Source: Mesorhizobium sp. J428
GTDB taxonomy: Bacteria > Pseudomonadota > Alphaproteobacteria > Rhizobiales > Rhizobiaceae
Reading direction: 5' to 3'
Length of the DNA stretch: 64,000 nucleotides
Assembly (NCBI RefSeq): GCF_024699925.1
Contig: NZ_JAJOMX010000001.1
Location: forward strand, 2,084,001-2,148,000
The stretch's first letter is position 1. The number at the start of each line of letters is the position of its first letter. This document shows, piece by piece, positions 47,023 through 55,830 of this stretch. The notes beneath the pieces are model-generated. The model saw only the letters and a list, made by a program, of their open reading frames with translations, ran no database searches and had not been told where the DNA came from. A program made the translations under genes and the position numbers.

Positions 47023-48780
47023 ATGACCGCGACCATCATGAAAAGCGAAGCCTCAAACAGCACGATTTCCCTCACCGGCGGCGAGGCGATCGTCGAGATT
47101 CTGGAGCAGGCGTGCGTTGGACCGATGTTCGGTATGGGCGGGTTCCAATTGCTGCCGTTCTACGACGCAGTTCGCCGGAAGGGGCTGAAGCATCATCTGA
47201 TAAACGACGAGCGCTGCGGGGCTTTCGCGGCCGATGCGTGGGCACGGATTTCAGGCAGGCCGGGCGTCTGCGACGCCACGCTCGGCCCCGGCGTCACCAA
47301 TCTGGTGACGGCGCTGGTTGAGAGCTTCAACGCCGGCATCGCCCAGGTGGTCTTCGTCGGCGACACCCACCGCGACCATTCCTGGAAGAACATGACACAG
47401 GAGACCCGCCAGCTCGATATATTGCGGCCTGTGGTCAAGGACGTGATCCGCGTCGAGCGGTCCTCCCGGGTGCCGGAGGCGGTCCGCCGTGCCTTTGCGG
47501 TCGCCACCTCCGGCAGGCCTGGCCCGGTGGTCGTCGACGTGCCCGAGGACGTCGCGCACGAGAGCTTCGACTATCCGCTCGCAGATTTGTGGATCGACCC
47601 GGCTACGACGCGATTTCCCGCCTACAGGTCGAGGCCGGACGCACGCGACATCGAGCGCGCCGCTACCGTGATCGCGAAGGCGAAGCGCCCGCTCCTGCTT
47701 GTCGGCGGCGGCATCCACATCTCGCAGGCCTACGATGCGCTGCTGGTCTTCGCCGAAGCCCATGCGATCCCGGTCGCCCATACGCTCTCCGGCAAGGGCG
47801 CCATCGCCTGCACCCATCCGCTCTCTGCCGGCCTGTTCGGGCGTTATTCGCGTATCGCCAACGAACTGATCGAGGCGTCGGACTGCCTGATCGTCGTGGG
47901 CTGCAAGCTCGGCGAGATCGCGACGAGACGCTTCCAGCTCTTCAACGGTCACGCGCCGGTCATCCACATCGAGGTTATGCCCGAGGAGATCGGCCGCACG
48001 ACCCGCACCGACCACGCGCTCGTCGGAGACGCACGGTTGGCGCTTGAGGATCTGTCGGTCGCCCTTCAGGGCGAGGCCGCCAAGGCGCGCGCCGTCCGCG
48101 TGGACTATGCTGCCGAAGTCCCTGCCCGCATGACAAAGTGGCGCGAGGGCGCGGCGGACCGGCTGCTCTCCGATGAGGTGCCGATCAACATGGGCCGCAT
48201 GCTCAACGAACTGAACAACGAGATGCCGCCCGAATCCGTACTGGTCGCCGACGGCGGCTTCGCCGCACACTGGGGCGGCCTGCTCTACGACACCAAGACG
48301 GCGGGTCGCAGGTTCGTGGCCGATCGGGGCTTCGCCTCGATCGGCTACGGACTGCCCGGCGCGATGGGGGCACAGCTTGCCGTGCCCGGCCAGCCGGTCG
48401 TCGCCATCACCGGCGATGGCGGCTTCAACATGACGATCGGCGAACTGGAGACCGCGCGCCGCGCCGGCACACCGTTCACGCTGATGATCGTCAACAATGC
48501 CGCCTCCGGCTACATCAAGGCACTTCAGCACGCCATGTATGGTGGCTACCAGTCGTCGGACCTGATCGAGATGAACTATGCCGAGATCGCGAAGGATTTT
48601 GGCTGCCACGGCATCCGCGTCACCGATCCGGAACAACTCGCGCCCGCCATCCGCGCCGCCAACAAGGAACGCTCGAAACCATCAGTCATCGACGTCGTCG
48701 TCGCCCGCGACCCTGCAAAGATGCTGCCCGGCGTCGACAACCGCACGCTCAAGGTGACCAAGGGCGATCGGCCCGTCTGA
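47023..48780 (+). CDS. ThDP-dependent enzyme, acetolactate synthase-like
   Basis: 585-aa thiamine-diphosphate enzyme with the three-domain layout of acetolactate synthase, benzoylformate decarboxylase and relatives. The catalytic Glu lies in HHLINDERCGAFAADAWARISG (near residue 65); the central domain has LLLVGGGIHISQAYDALLVFA; and the cofactor motif GDGGFNMTIGELETARRAG ... VNNAA near residue 465-495 is complete. It is the last gene of the IclR-controlled cluster. With an aminotransferase nearby, a 2-oxo acid is a natural substrate, but decarboxylation, C-C ligation and cleavage are all possible. Confidence 0.9.
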   Translation: MTATIMKSEASNSTISLTGGEAIVEILEQACVGPMFGMGGFQLLPFYDAVRRKGLKHHLINDERCGAFAADAWARISGRPGVCDATLGPGVTNLVTALVESFNAGIAQVVFVGDTHRDHSWKNMTQETRQLDILRPVVKDVIRVERSSRVPEAVRRAFAVATSGRPGPVVVDVPEDVAHESFDYPLADLWIDPATTRFPAYRSRPDARDIERAATVIAKAKRPLLLVGGGIHISQAYDALLVFAEAHAIPVAHTLSGKGAIACTHPLSAGLFGRYSRIANELIEASDCLIVVGCKLGEIATRRFQLFNGHAPVIHIEVMPEEIGRTTRTDHALVGDARLALEDLSVALQGEAAKARAVRVDYAAEVPARMTKWREGAADRLLSDEVPINMGRMLNELNNEMPPESVLVADGGFAAHWGGLLYDTKTAGRRFVADRGFASIGYGLPGAMGAQLAVPGQPVVAITGDGGFNMTIGELETARRAGTPFTLMIVNNAASGYIKALQHAMYGGYQSSDLIEMNYAEIAKDFGCHGIRVTDPEQLAPAIRAANKERSKPSVIDVVVARDPAKMLPGVDNRTLKVTKGDRPV

Positions 48781-49199
48781 GCGTGAATGGAATCGGACGG
48801 ACGAACGTGAGGATCACATTTCCTGAAAAGTGCATGTCGGGACACCTCCGAGTTCCCGATCAACGTCAGCGCAATGCACACGCTAGCAGCATGAGAACGC
48901 GGCGAGCTGCGCTCGCATTGTCCTGATCGGCTGCGGCTGAAGCCTTGCCGATCCCGAGGGGAAACCAAGGGGTCTTACCCCTTTCTCCCCTCAAACGCCG
49001 CCTGCGCAATGGCAGGGCCGCCCGCTTCTCAGGTCGGGACATAGCCAGACCCACCCTCAGATTTCCGATCCGAACCGCTCGCCGCGCAGCCCGGTCATGC
49101 TCGCCGGCATTTGTCCCCTCCCATCCCCGCGCGCTCACGCCCCCGGGGAGGCATGTCGGGGACATGCCTCCGGCATTAACGGGAAAAGGAGCAACGACC
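48781..49199. other. Gene-free stretch upstream of DUF932 gene
   Basis: About 420 bp without a credible gene. It is rich in short C and G runs, and the last 60 bp hold an 11-bp inverted repeat and a strong AAAAGGAG Shine-Dalgarno for the DUF932 gene. It forms the left boundary of the accessory segment. Confidence 0.5.
49147..49171. repeat. 11-bp inverted repeat before DUF932 start
   Basis: GGAGGCATGTC (49147-49157) and GACATGCCTCC (49161-49171) are perfect reverse complements around GGG. It lies 29 bp before the start codon, so it could be an operator or an mRNA hairpin affecting translation. Confidence 0.75.
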
Positions 49200-50393
49200 A
49201 TGAACAGCATCAGCACCAGCCAGAACAGCCAGCCGGTCAGCAGGGGATTCCGCTTGGACATCTCGCGCGGCGAGAATATCGGCCGTGTTTCGTCGGAATG
49301 GTTCTCGCGGCCGGATGACGAGCGTTATCTGTCGCTCACCGAGCCTTACGATGCCGTGAAGGCGCGCGCGGATCGCGCCAAGGCCCGCACCGTGGAGAGC
49401 CGCGCCGCGCGCGTGGAGGCGAGCCGGGAGAATGCGGAGAGGCTTTCGCTCATCGTCCCCGGTCAGGAACAGCCCGCCCCCCCCGACGCATTGGAGCTTC
49501 GGGCGGCTTTGCAGCCTTGTCGGCGCACCTACCAGCTACATGCGGCAGCTTCCCGCGCTGCTGGCAGGCATCAACCTGCAGCACGGCCTGCTGTCGCGTC
49601 GCGCCGAGCTTGTGAAGACGCTGGAAACCGAGGATGGCCGCATCGAGCTTCGCGCCGTCACGGGACCGGATTACGGCCGCATTTGGGACCATAAGCTTGT
49701 CGCCGCCGTCATGAAGATCGCCGGCAATGGCGTCGGCGATACCATGTGGAAGGTGCCCGGCGTGCTGGGGGCGACCATGATACACAATCCTTTCGTGGAC
49801 ATCACGAAGGACACGACCACGCTTTATGCCAGCGACCGCGACGTGTTCCTGTTTCTGGTGGACGATACGCACCCCATCGAGGCCGGACGCCTGCCGAACG
49901 GAGAGCCCGACCTCTATTTTCGCGGCTTCTACTGCTGGAATAGTGAAGTCGGATCGAAGACCCTCGGAATTGCGAGCTTCTACCTGCACGCTGTTTGCAT
50001 GAACCGCAACCTTTGGGGCGTGGAAGGTTTCGAGGAAATCAGCATCCGGCACAGCAAGTTCGCGGCGCAGCGTTTCGCCCATGAAGCAGCCCCGGCGCTG
50101 ACCAGCTTCGCCAATTCCTCGCCCGCGCCCTTCGTGGCCGGCATCAGGCGGCGCGGGAGAAGATCGTCGCCCGCACGGACGACGACCGCGAAACCTTCCT
50201 GCGCAAGCGCGGTTTCTCGAAGGCCGAGACCGGCCGGATCATCGAGACCGTGTTGCAGGAGGAAGGTGGCCCGCCGGAAAGCATCTTCGATTTCGTGCGG
50301 GGCATGACGGCGCACGCCCGCACCAAGGCCCATCAGGACAGCCGGCTTGAGCTGGAGGCGAAGGCGAAGACCCTGCTGGAAAAGGCAGCGTAA
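49200..50393 (+). pseudogene. DUF932 protein with two compensating single-base frame breaks
   Basis: A DUF932-family gene of the kind found on plasmids and integrative elements of rhizobia; the family resembles phage-derived or anti-restriction-associated proteins of unclear function. ATG 49200 follows AAAAGGAG. The first 95 codons are in frame; a C8 run (49477-49484) has one base too many, and sequence from THWSFGRLCSLVGAP to APFVAGI is in another frame; near 50145 one base is missing (ATCAGG where ATCAAGG is expected), and the original frame resumes with AAREKIVARTDDDRE to the stop at 50393. Net length is 397 codons, the family norm. As read, it encodes only about 165 residues. Confidence 0.82.
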
Positions 50394-50720
50394 GCACGGA
50401 CGCCGCGCTGACGGAACTACGGCCGCGCGGCTTTCCTTATCTGGAATTTTCCGCCGATCCGTAAAGCCGGATCGGCGGCGCGGCTGTGCCGTTTAGGCAC
50501 GGCTGCCGCTCGCCGACAGGCCAACTCGGCCAAATTTCGGCTTCTGGGTGGAAAGCGGTCAATCAGGTTTTGCAGGAAGCACAACGGGAGCTGCTATGCA
50601 CGGAAGCCTCCCTTCATGGGTTGACGGGGTTCAGAACGCACCGACTAACCTTTCCGCTATACTCTCTTCTGCAGATAGCACAGGCGGCGACCATCGCTGG
50701 GCGCAGCCTGTTTGTAGAGT
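50394..50720. other. Gene-free stretch after DUF932 gene
   Basis: About 330 bp with no credible gene. It contains a perfect inverted repeat at 50451-50478 and then featureless sequence up to the end of the amidase gene on the other strand. Confidence 0.5.
50451..50478. repeat. 11-bp inverted repeat downstream of DUF932 gene
   Basis: CCGCCGATCCG (50451-50461) and CGGATCGGCGG (50468-50478) are perfect complements around a 6-nt TAAAGC loop. No T-run follows on either strand, so it is a weak terminator at best. Confidence 0.7.
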
Positions 50721-52127
50721 TCAAAGGTCCGGGAAGAGACCCCGGACCGGACTCACGCTCTCCAGAAGCGAAGCCACGTGCAGGATCGTGGACTCTGCCT
50801 GCCATGCCCCGGCGACCTGCACGTTAATCGGCAACCCGTCCCGGCTCGTTCCAAACCGCATTGCCAGACCGGGCAGCCCGGTGACGTTGAGGGGCACGGT
50901 CGCACCCTGTAGGTAGGTCGCGTCCACTGTCTGGCCGTCGATGGTGAACTCCTTGACACCGTGTTTGTGCGCCGGGATTGGCAATACGTGAGTGATCAGG
51001 GCATCGAAGCGGGCAAAGTAGTCGGCGTAGCCGTCGCGCAGCCTTTCGGCCGCCTGCTCGGCGTCGATGAAATCGGACATCGACGTGTCGGGCAGCGACA
51101 GCATGGTCTTCGACATCTTGTACATCTCAGCTTCGTGGCCGTTGGTCGCCTCACGGAAAGCGGGTTTCATTTCCATGACATGAAGGCGGTTGAACACGTC
51201 GAGGGCGAAGTCGCGCTCCAGCGCCGGAATTCCCACGTGCTCGACATGGATGCCAAGGTCCTTCAGGGACTCCGCCGCGGCCTTGACGGTCGCCGCGACC
51301 TCGGGATCGACGGGACCGAAGCCGGGACCGACCATCCAGCCGACGCGGAGCGGGCGGTCCGGATTGGGTCCGGTGCCCGCATCGAACTGACCGACGATGG
51401 TCGCAAACGCGTCCTGGCCGTCCGGCCCGGCGAGTTGCGAGAAGGCCAACGCGATGTCGCGCACCGAACGCGCCATCGGGCCGACATGCCAGAAGCGGCG
51501 CGGCGCCCGTGGCCAGATACCCGTCATGGGCACGCGGCCATGCGTCGCCTTCATAGAGGTGATGCCGGTCTGCGCGGCTGGGCCGCGCACAGATATGGCA
51601 AGGTCGGTGCCCAGGCCGAGGGGGGACATGCCTGCTGCAATCGCGGCCGACTCGCCGCCGCTCGATCCGCCCGGCGTGCGGGTCACGTCCCACGGGTTGT
51701 TTGAGCGGCCGGACAGGAGATTGTCGCTCTCGATCCAGTAGGAGAACTCGGGCAGGTTGGTTTTCGCTAGGAGAATGCCACCTGCCTTCTTCATGCGGGC
51801 GACGCTCGTGGCATCCTCGTGGGGTGTCCGTCCTCGGAAGATCGGCGAGCCGCGCTGCGTGAGCACGCCTGCGGTGTCGATCGAGTCCTTCACGGTGAAG
51901 GGGACCCCGTGCAGCGGGCCGAGCTCCTCGCCGGCCATGACGGCCGCTTCCGCAGCCTTGGCCGCGTCGAGCGAGTCTTCAGCGACCGTGACGATCGCAT
52001 TGATCGTGGGGTTGATCGCCTCGATGCGATCGAGGTGCGCGTGCATGACCTCGACGGGCGAAATCTCACGGGTGCGGATGAGCTCGGCCAGCTTCGTTGC
52101 GTCGAAACGTGTGATTTGATGTGTCAT
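50721..52127 (-). CDS. Amidase signature-family amidase
   Basis: 468-aa amidase that hydrolyses a carboxamide or aryl acylamide to the acid and ammonia. The Ser-cisSer-Lys triad is visible: Lys in PFTVKDSIDTAG near residue 79, cis-Ser in TPGGSSGGESAAIAAG near 155, and nucleophile Ser in DLAISVRGPAAQTG near 178. The usual DIGGSIR motif is changed to DLAISVR, losing the two glycines. ATG 52127 is chosen over 52148. It is divergent from a TetR gene, with two operator-like repeats in the gap, so amide-induced expression is likely. Substrate unknown. Confidence 0.92.
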   Translation of the reverse strand: MTHQITRFDATKLAELIRTREISPVEVMHAHLDRIEAINPTINAIVTVAEDSLDAAKAAEAAVMAGEELGPLHGVPFTVKDSIDTAGVLTQRGSPIFRGRTPHEDATSVARMKKAGGILLAKTNLPEFSYWIESDNLLSGRSNNPWDVTRTPGGSSGGESAAIAAGMSPLGLGTDLAISVRGPAAQTGITSMKATHGRVPMTGIWPRAPRRFWHVGPMARSVRDIALAFSQLAGPDGQDAFATIVGQFDAGTGPNPDRPLRVGWMVGPGFGPVDPEVAATVKAAAESLKDLGIHVEHVGIPALERDFALDVFNRLHVMEMKPAFREATNGHEAEMYKMSKTMLSLPDTSMSDFIDAEQAAERLRDGYADYFARFDALITHVLPIPAHKHGVKEFTIDGQTVDATYLQGATVPLNVTGLPGLAMRFGTSRDGLPINVQVAGAWQAESTILHVASLLESVSPVRGLFPDL

Positions 52128-52138
52128 GTGATGAACCC

Positions 52139-52158
52139 TACCTGTCACTTGATAGGTA
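52139..52158. promoter_or_regulatory. Operator-like inverted repeat near amidase start
   Basis: TACCT and AGGTA arms flank a core that contains CTGTCACTTGATAG. It is 12 bp upstream of the amidase start codon and shares CTGTCACTTG with the longer repeat beside tetR, so both are probably bound by the same regulator. Confidence 0.65.
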
Positions 52159-52192
52159 TGCCTTAAGGCTTCCCAAAGCGAGCGTCAACGTC

Positions 52193-52216
52193 TATCTGTC
52201 ACTTGGTAGACAGATA
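52193..52216. promoter_or_regulatory. Operator-like inverted repeat near tetR start
   Basis: Perfect 8-bp arms TATCTGTC (52193-52200) and GACAGATA (52209-52216) are separated by 8 bp. It lies 17 bp before the TetR start and shares CTGTCACTTG with the repeat next to the amidase gene. The likely ligand is the adjacent TetR protein, acting on both genes. Confidence 0.75.
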
Positions 52217-52233
52217 TCGGGGAAAGGTAGGCG

Positions 52234-52797
52234 ATGGACTCAAACATGAGGGAAGCCATTCTGGCAGCCGCAAAGCATGCGGCGCAGGCGCATGGCTACA
52301 GCGGTCTAAATTTCCGGGAGCTCGCGGCCGAGGTCGGAATCAAGGGCGCGAGCATCCACTACCATTTCCGGACGAAGGCCGATCTCGGCGCGGCCGTGGC
52401 CAAGCGCTATTGGGAAGATTCGGAGACCGTTCTGGATGAGCTGTGGAACGGCGGGGCGGATCCCGTCCGCGCCCTGGCGGAGTATCCGAACACGTTCCGC
52501 CGGTCCCTGGAAAACGGCAACCGAATCTGCCTGTGCAGCTTCATGTCCGCCGAGCACGACGACCTGCCGGATCCGGTGAAGCAGGAGGTGTCGAACTTCG
52601 CCGAGATCAATGTGGCATGGCTGGCAAAGGTTCTGTCAGTGACGACCGGCATGCAAGCAGCCGCGTGCGAGCGTCGTGCCCGCGCCATATTCGCGGCCGT
52701 TGCCGGCGCCCAGCTCATGGCCCGCAGCCGCTCGGACATCTCCGTGTTCGACGCGCTGATCGAAGGCTATCGCGAGGTGGGTCTACTGCCAGCGTAA
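52234..52797 (+). CDS. TetR/AcrR-family transcriptional regulator
   Basis: 187-aa repressor. The N-terminal HTH at about residues 8-55 reads FRELAAEVGIKGASIHYHFRTKADLG, the standard TetR DNA-binding pattern. The rest is a helical ligand-binding domain with cysteine-rich ICLCSFMSAEHDDLPDPVK, resembling the TetR_C group next to NemR/YcdC-type regulators. It is divergent from the amidase gene, and inverted repeats lie in the gap. Autoregulation and control of the amidase are inferred; inducer unknown. Confidence 0.92.
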   Translation: MDSNMREAILAAAKHAAQAHGYSGLNFRELAAEVGIKGASIHYHFRTKADLGAAVAKRYWEDSETVLDELWNGGADPVRALAEYPNTFRRSLENGNRICLCSFMSAEHDDLPDPVKQEVSNFAEINVAWLAKVLSVTTGMQAAACERRARAIFAAVAGAQLMARSRSDISVFDALIEGYREVGLLPA

Positions 52798-53040
52798 CGG
52801 CGGCAGCGGGGACGTGGCAGCTAGACGTGCAACACGACGGGGCCGCGTATGGCCAGGGCACGCCGTCAACGGCCTCTGCTACCACTGTCCTTGGAGCTGC
52901 ATCGAATGTCCGCTCCCGGAAGTGTCCTTTGCGCGATCGGACGGCCTCTAGGAGGTCGCAAGCCGAAATTCAAACCGAGACGTTACCCGCGATCGGCACT
53001 CGGCTTCGCGACGCGGAAGGCCGTATCGCTGGTCTCTCCG

Positions 53041-53319
53041 CTAACTGCGCCTGCCGTCCTCACCATCCCGATCGGCATCTGCACGTGCTTCCCGTTGCGG
53101 GGCAAACCAGCCACGCAAGAAGCCGTAGGACATGGCCAGAGACGCGAAATCAAGCTCGCGCTGAAGGTCGATATTGTCAGCCACTAGCGCCTTGATCGTC
53201 GCCTTCAGGTCTCCCCCGCAGGCTGCTACGGCGTCGCCAGCAAGGCGCTCCAGATTGTTGTCCGGTCGAGAATCGCGGGCGACGCTGCGCGGTCCATGCC
53301 GACTGGCTCCTATCTTCAT
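53041..53319 (-). CDS. Small conserved hypothetical protein
   Basis: About 92 residues. AGDAVAACGGDLKATIKALV followed by ADNIDLQRELDFASLAMSYGFLRGWF resembles a short helical protein that I recall beside mobile or accessory genes in rhizobia. ATG 53319 is a guess; the frame extends upstream to 53382. No strong RBS. Function unknown; the accessory setting suggests it is not essential. Confidence 0.5.
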   Translation of the reverse strand: MKIGASRHGPRSVARDSRPDNNLERLAGDAVAACGGDLKATIKALVADNIDLQRELDFASLAMSYGFLRGWFAPQREARADADRDGEDGRRS

Positions 53320-53477
53320 ATTGCCGGGAACAAGATAGGAAGAAATTGACGAAGATAACGCAGTTCCATCGTTCAAGCGCACCTCCCTGCTGGTTCGAAA
53401 GATCCACAGAGAACTGCTCGCTTCAGACTCCGGAAATACATCGGTTCACACCTCGTGTAACCAAGACGCTGACGGCG

Positions 53478-54257
53478 TCATTGATCCAAGATTGGATCAA
53501 TCTCGCTCCTGCTGAGGCCGTGACGCTCTGCCAGAAGCAAGTGCTCAGGAGAGCCGAGGAAGCTCTTCAATTCCCGATCAAAGACTCTTGTGAGCGAGAG
53601 ATTCTGGGAGCCGAACGAGAATGCGCCCAAAGGCAAGGAGGCTTGGGTTCCTGGCGCTATGTCGACAACCTCGACACCCTCCGCGTTCAGCCGCGTGAGG
53701 AAGCCTCGATGGGCCAAAGCTGCACCTGGATAGGCATCGACGTTTCCGGCGATTACCTCGCGCACGACCTCGTGCTGACTCTTGAAGCGCCGTAGCCGTT
53801 CCTCCGGAATCCCGGAGGCCAGCGCGGATTCGATTTGGACGTTTCCCTCGACCACGCCAAGCGTGACCGTCCGATCGCGTGCTGCGTCTTCGTAACTACA
53901 GATTCGTTTCGGGTTGCCTGCTTGCACGACGAACCCATCGATAAGAGCCCAGATCGGACGGCTGAATATGACCTGCTTGGAGCGGCCGGGCGTCACGAAC
54001 ATGCCCGTATTGATGGCCCACTTGCCCTCGACCACTCCGGGAATTAGCTCGCCGAACGTGACCAGTCTCGAGTCGATACGTTCTATTCCCAAGCGGCGAA
54101 GGATGATCTCGGCAACCGAGTAGTCGTAGCCGACCGGCTTTCCATCCGGACCCGGCGCGCCGAATGGTGGCTCGTCGATGAAGGCGTAGATAACGTGCGA
54201 AGGAAGCTGACACGTTGCACTGTCAGGCGACGTGGATGTTGGATGCTGGTCGCGCAT
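53478..54257 (-). CDS. Periplasmic-binding-protein-fold protein without signal peptide
   Basis: 259-aa protein of the amino-acid ABC binding family (SBP_bac_3). YAFIDEPPFGAPGPDGKPVGYDYSVAEIILRRLGI and the middle VTLGVVEGNVQIE are typical. Unlike the binding protein at 60279, it opens MRDQHPTSTSPDSATCQLPSHV with no hydrophobic segment, so it may stay in the cytoplasm or have lost its leader. It lies 3 bp after the dihydroorotase-like gene on the same strand. A cytoplasmic ligand sensor or a decayed transporter component are both possible. Confidence 0.75.
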   Translation of the reverse strand: MRDQHPTSTSPDSATCQLPSHVIYAFIDEPPFGAPGPDGKPVGYDYSVAEIILRRLGIERIDSRLVTFGELIPGVVEGKWAINTGMFVTPGRSKQVIFSRPIWALIDGFVVQAGNPKRICSYEDAARDRTVTLGVVEGNVQIESALASGIPEERLRRFKSQHEVVREVIAGNVDAYPGAALAHRGFLTRLNAEGVEVVDIAPGTQASLPLGAFSFGSQNLSLTRVFDRELKSFLGSPEHLLLAERHGLSRSEIDPILDQ

Positions 54258-54260
54258 GAA

Positions 54261-55712
54261 TCAAACCGTGATGTTTGCGGCTGGTTCACGAGAAGTTTCA
54301 GTCTTGCGGGCGTTCGCCCCACGCGACACGGTGCCCGGAACGAAGCGCCCATGACCAGCAACACCAACGATCTTTCCGTCCCGCAGAACAAAAGAACCGC
54401 GCACAATCGAATGCACGGGTATGCCCCTGGCTCGCATCCCCTCCCAGCTCGTATGCCCTGATCTTGAGAGCATCCCGGCTTTCCGGAACAAGATCTCCTC
54501 CTTCATGTTCACGATCGTTAGATCGGCATCGGAGCCGACTTGGATGGTGCCTTTCTGGGGAAATTGCCCGAAGATTCGCGCAGGTTTCTCCGACGCGAGC
54601 AAAGCCACGTCGTTGAGTGTGAGCTTTCCCTTGTTCACGGAGTCCAGAAGAAGCGGGACAAACTCTTGAGCGCCCGTCATACCGAGGGGAATGGAAAACA
54701 TATCCTGCCATCCTGGCTCGGTCTCGTCGCTCGTATGCGGCGCATGTTCGAGCACCACGACATCAGCTATGCCGTTGTGGATACTCCGCCAGCCCTCCTC
54801 CGGGCTGTGAGCCCAATTGTAGGTATTAGGTCCAATTTTCTGCATTTGCTGCTTGGTCATCAGCATCGAACCGAGTTCGAGTTCTGCCGTGACCTGCTGA
54901 CCGAGATCGAACTTTGCGTGCCGAATGAGTTCATATGCCCCGACAGGCATAACCCCCAGGTGCAGAACGTGGAGTTTCACCCCGGCGATCCGAGCGTAGT
55001 ATAGGGAGGCGGCGAGTCCAGCCACCATGCCGTGACCATACATATATCCGCGCTCGAAACTCTCGTGATAGGCGGCGGCATCGGTTTTGTTCTTCTCGAT
55101 GTAGTCGCGGAACGTCAGCCGCTTGCACCACTCTGGATCATCGTGGTGAACCGACGCACTCAGGCCCACGTCGCGGGTTGCTTCATAAAGCTCGTAAAGA
55201 ATGCCGTGATCGAGAACCCCGAGTTCGGAGATGTAGGGATACACCTCCTTGATGTGGCGGGTGTTGAATATCTTGATGCCGATCGCACCAGCCTTTGCAA
55301 GCTGCTCGACTGTCCTCGGATAGAGACCGCCGCCATAAAGGGCATAATCTATGTAGGCCTTGGGGGCGACGAGGGCCTTCTTCGCCTCAAAATCTTCCAG
55401 AGTGGTTGGATGAGGCGTGTTGTTGGTCATGTCGATACACACGGTCACGCCGCCGGCGGCAGCGGTCTTTGTCCCCGACTCGAAGTCTTCCTTATAGGTG
55501 TGGCCGGGCTCACGGAAATGGCAGTGGACATGCCAGATGCCCGGCAGGATATCCAAGCCAGTGGCGTCAAGGCGTTTCCGAGCAGGCCCAAGCGCCGTCC
55601 CGATTGCTGCAATCTTTCCGCTCGATATTGCGATATCGGCTTTGCACTGCGCTGTCGGCGTCCAGTAAGTCCCGTTCTCGATGACCAGATCATATTCACT
55701 CGGAACCATCAT
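54261..55712 (-). CDS. Dihydroorotase/hydantoinase-like cyclic amidohydrolase
   Basis: 483-aa metal-dependent amidohydrolase acting on a cyclic amide or ureide (dihydroorotase, allantoinase, hydantoinase type). The HxH motif and signature lie at HVHCHFREPGHTYKED near residues 60-75; the Lys that would be carbamylated lies in GIKIFNTRH near 148; later His and Asp ligands are in LHVLHLG and VVLEHAPHTSDE. Start 55712 follows GAGGCAT; an upstream ATG at 55772 also exists. The promoter region holds the 13-bp motif shared with the ABC operon. It is divergent from the GntR gene. It is too far from pyrimidine genes to be the housekeeping PyrC. Confidence 0.88.
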   Translation of the reverse strand: MMVPSEYDLVIENGTYWTPTAQCKADIAISSGKIAAIGTALGPARKRLDATGLDILPGIWHVHCHFREPGHTYKEDFESGTKTAAAGGVTVCIDMTNNTPHPTTLEDFEAKKALVAPKAYIDYALYGGGLYPRTVEQLAKAGAIGIKIFNTRHIKEVYPYISELGVLDHGILYELYEATRDVGLSASVHHDDPEWCKRLTFRDYIEKNKTDAAAYHESFERGYMYGHGMVAGLAASLYYARIAGVKLHVLHLGVMPVGAYELIRHAKFDLGQQVTAELELGSMLMTKQQMQKIGPNTYNWAHSPEEGWRSIHNGIADVVVLEHAPHTSDETEPGWQDMFSIPLGMTGAQEFVPLLLDSVNKGKLTLNDVALLASEKPARIFGQFPQKGTIQVGSDADLTIVNMKEEILFRKAGMLSRSGHTSWEGMRARGIPVHSIVRGSFVLRDGKIVGVAGHGRFVPGTVSRGANARKTETSREPAANITV

Positions 55713-55778
55713 ATGCCTCGATGCTCGCGGACAGGGTAGGATCACGGGACGATTCGCCCTGCGTCTTGCCATTCATAA

Positions 55779-55791
55779 ATACACCGTTTAT
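55779..55791. promoter_or_regulatory. Probable GntR operator, copy 1
   Basis: ATACACCGTTTAT is a near-perfect palindrome of the form ATA-N-AC-C-GT-N-TAT, the kind bound by FadR-type GntR proteins. It lies between the divergent dihydroorotase-like and GntR genes. A close relative occurs at 60127-60139 upstream of the ABC operon. Confidence 0.6.
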
Positions 55792-55830
55792 ACATAGTCA
55801 ACGCAAAATTGCCGGGGAGGCATGCCTTAG

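Noticed and set aside
54261..55712. Housekeeping dihydroorotase PyrC
   Set aside because: The signature fits the wider family, but the context is a regulated catabolic cluster, with no pyrimidine genes nearby.
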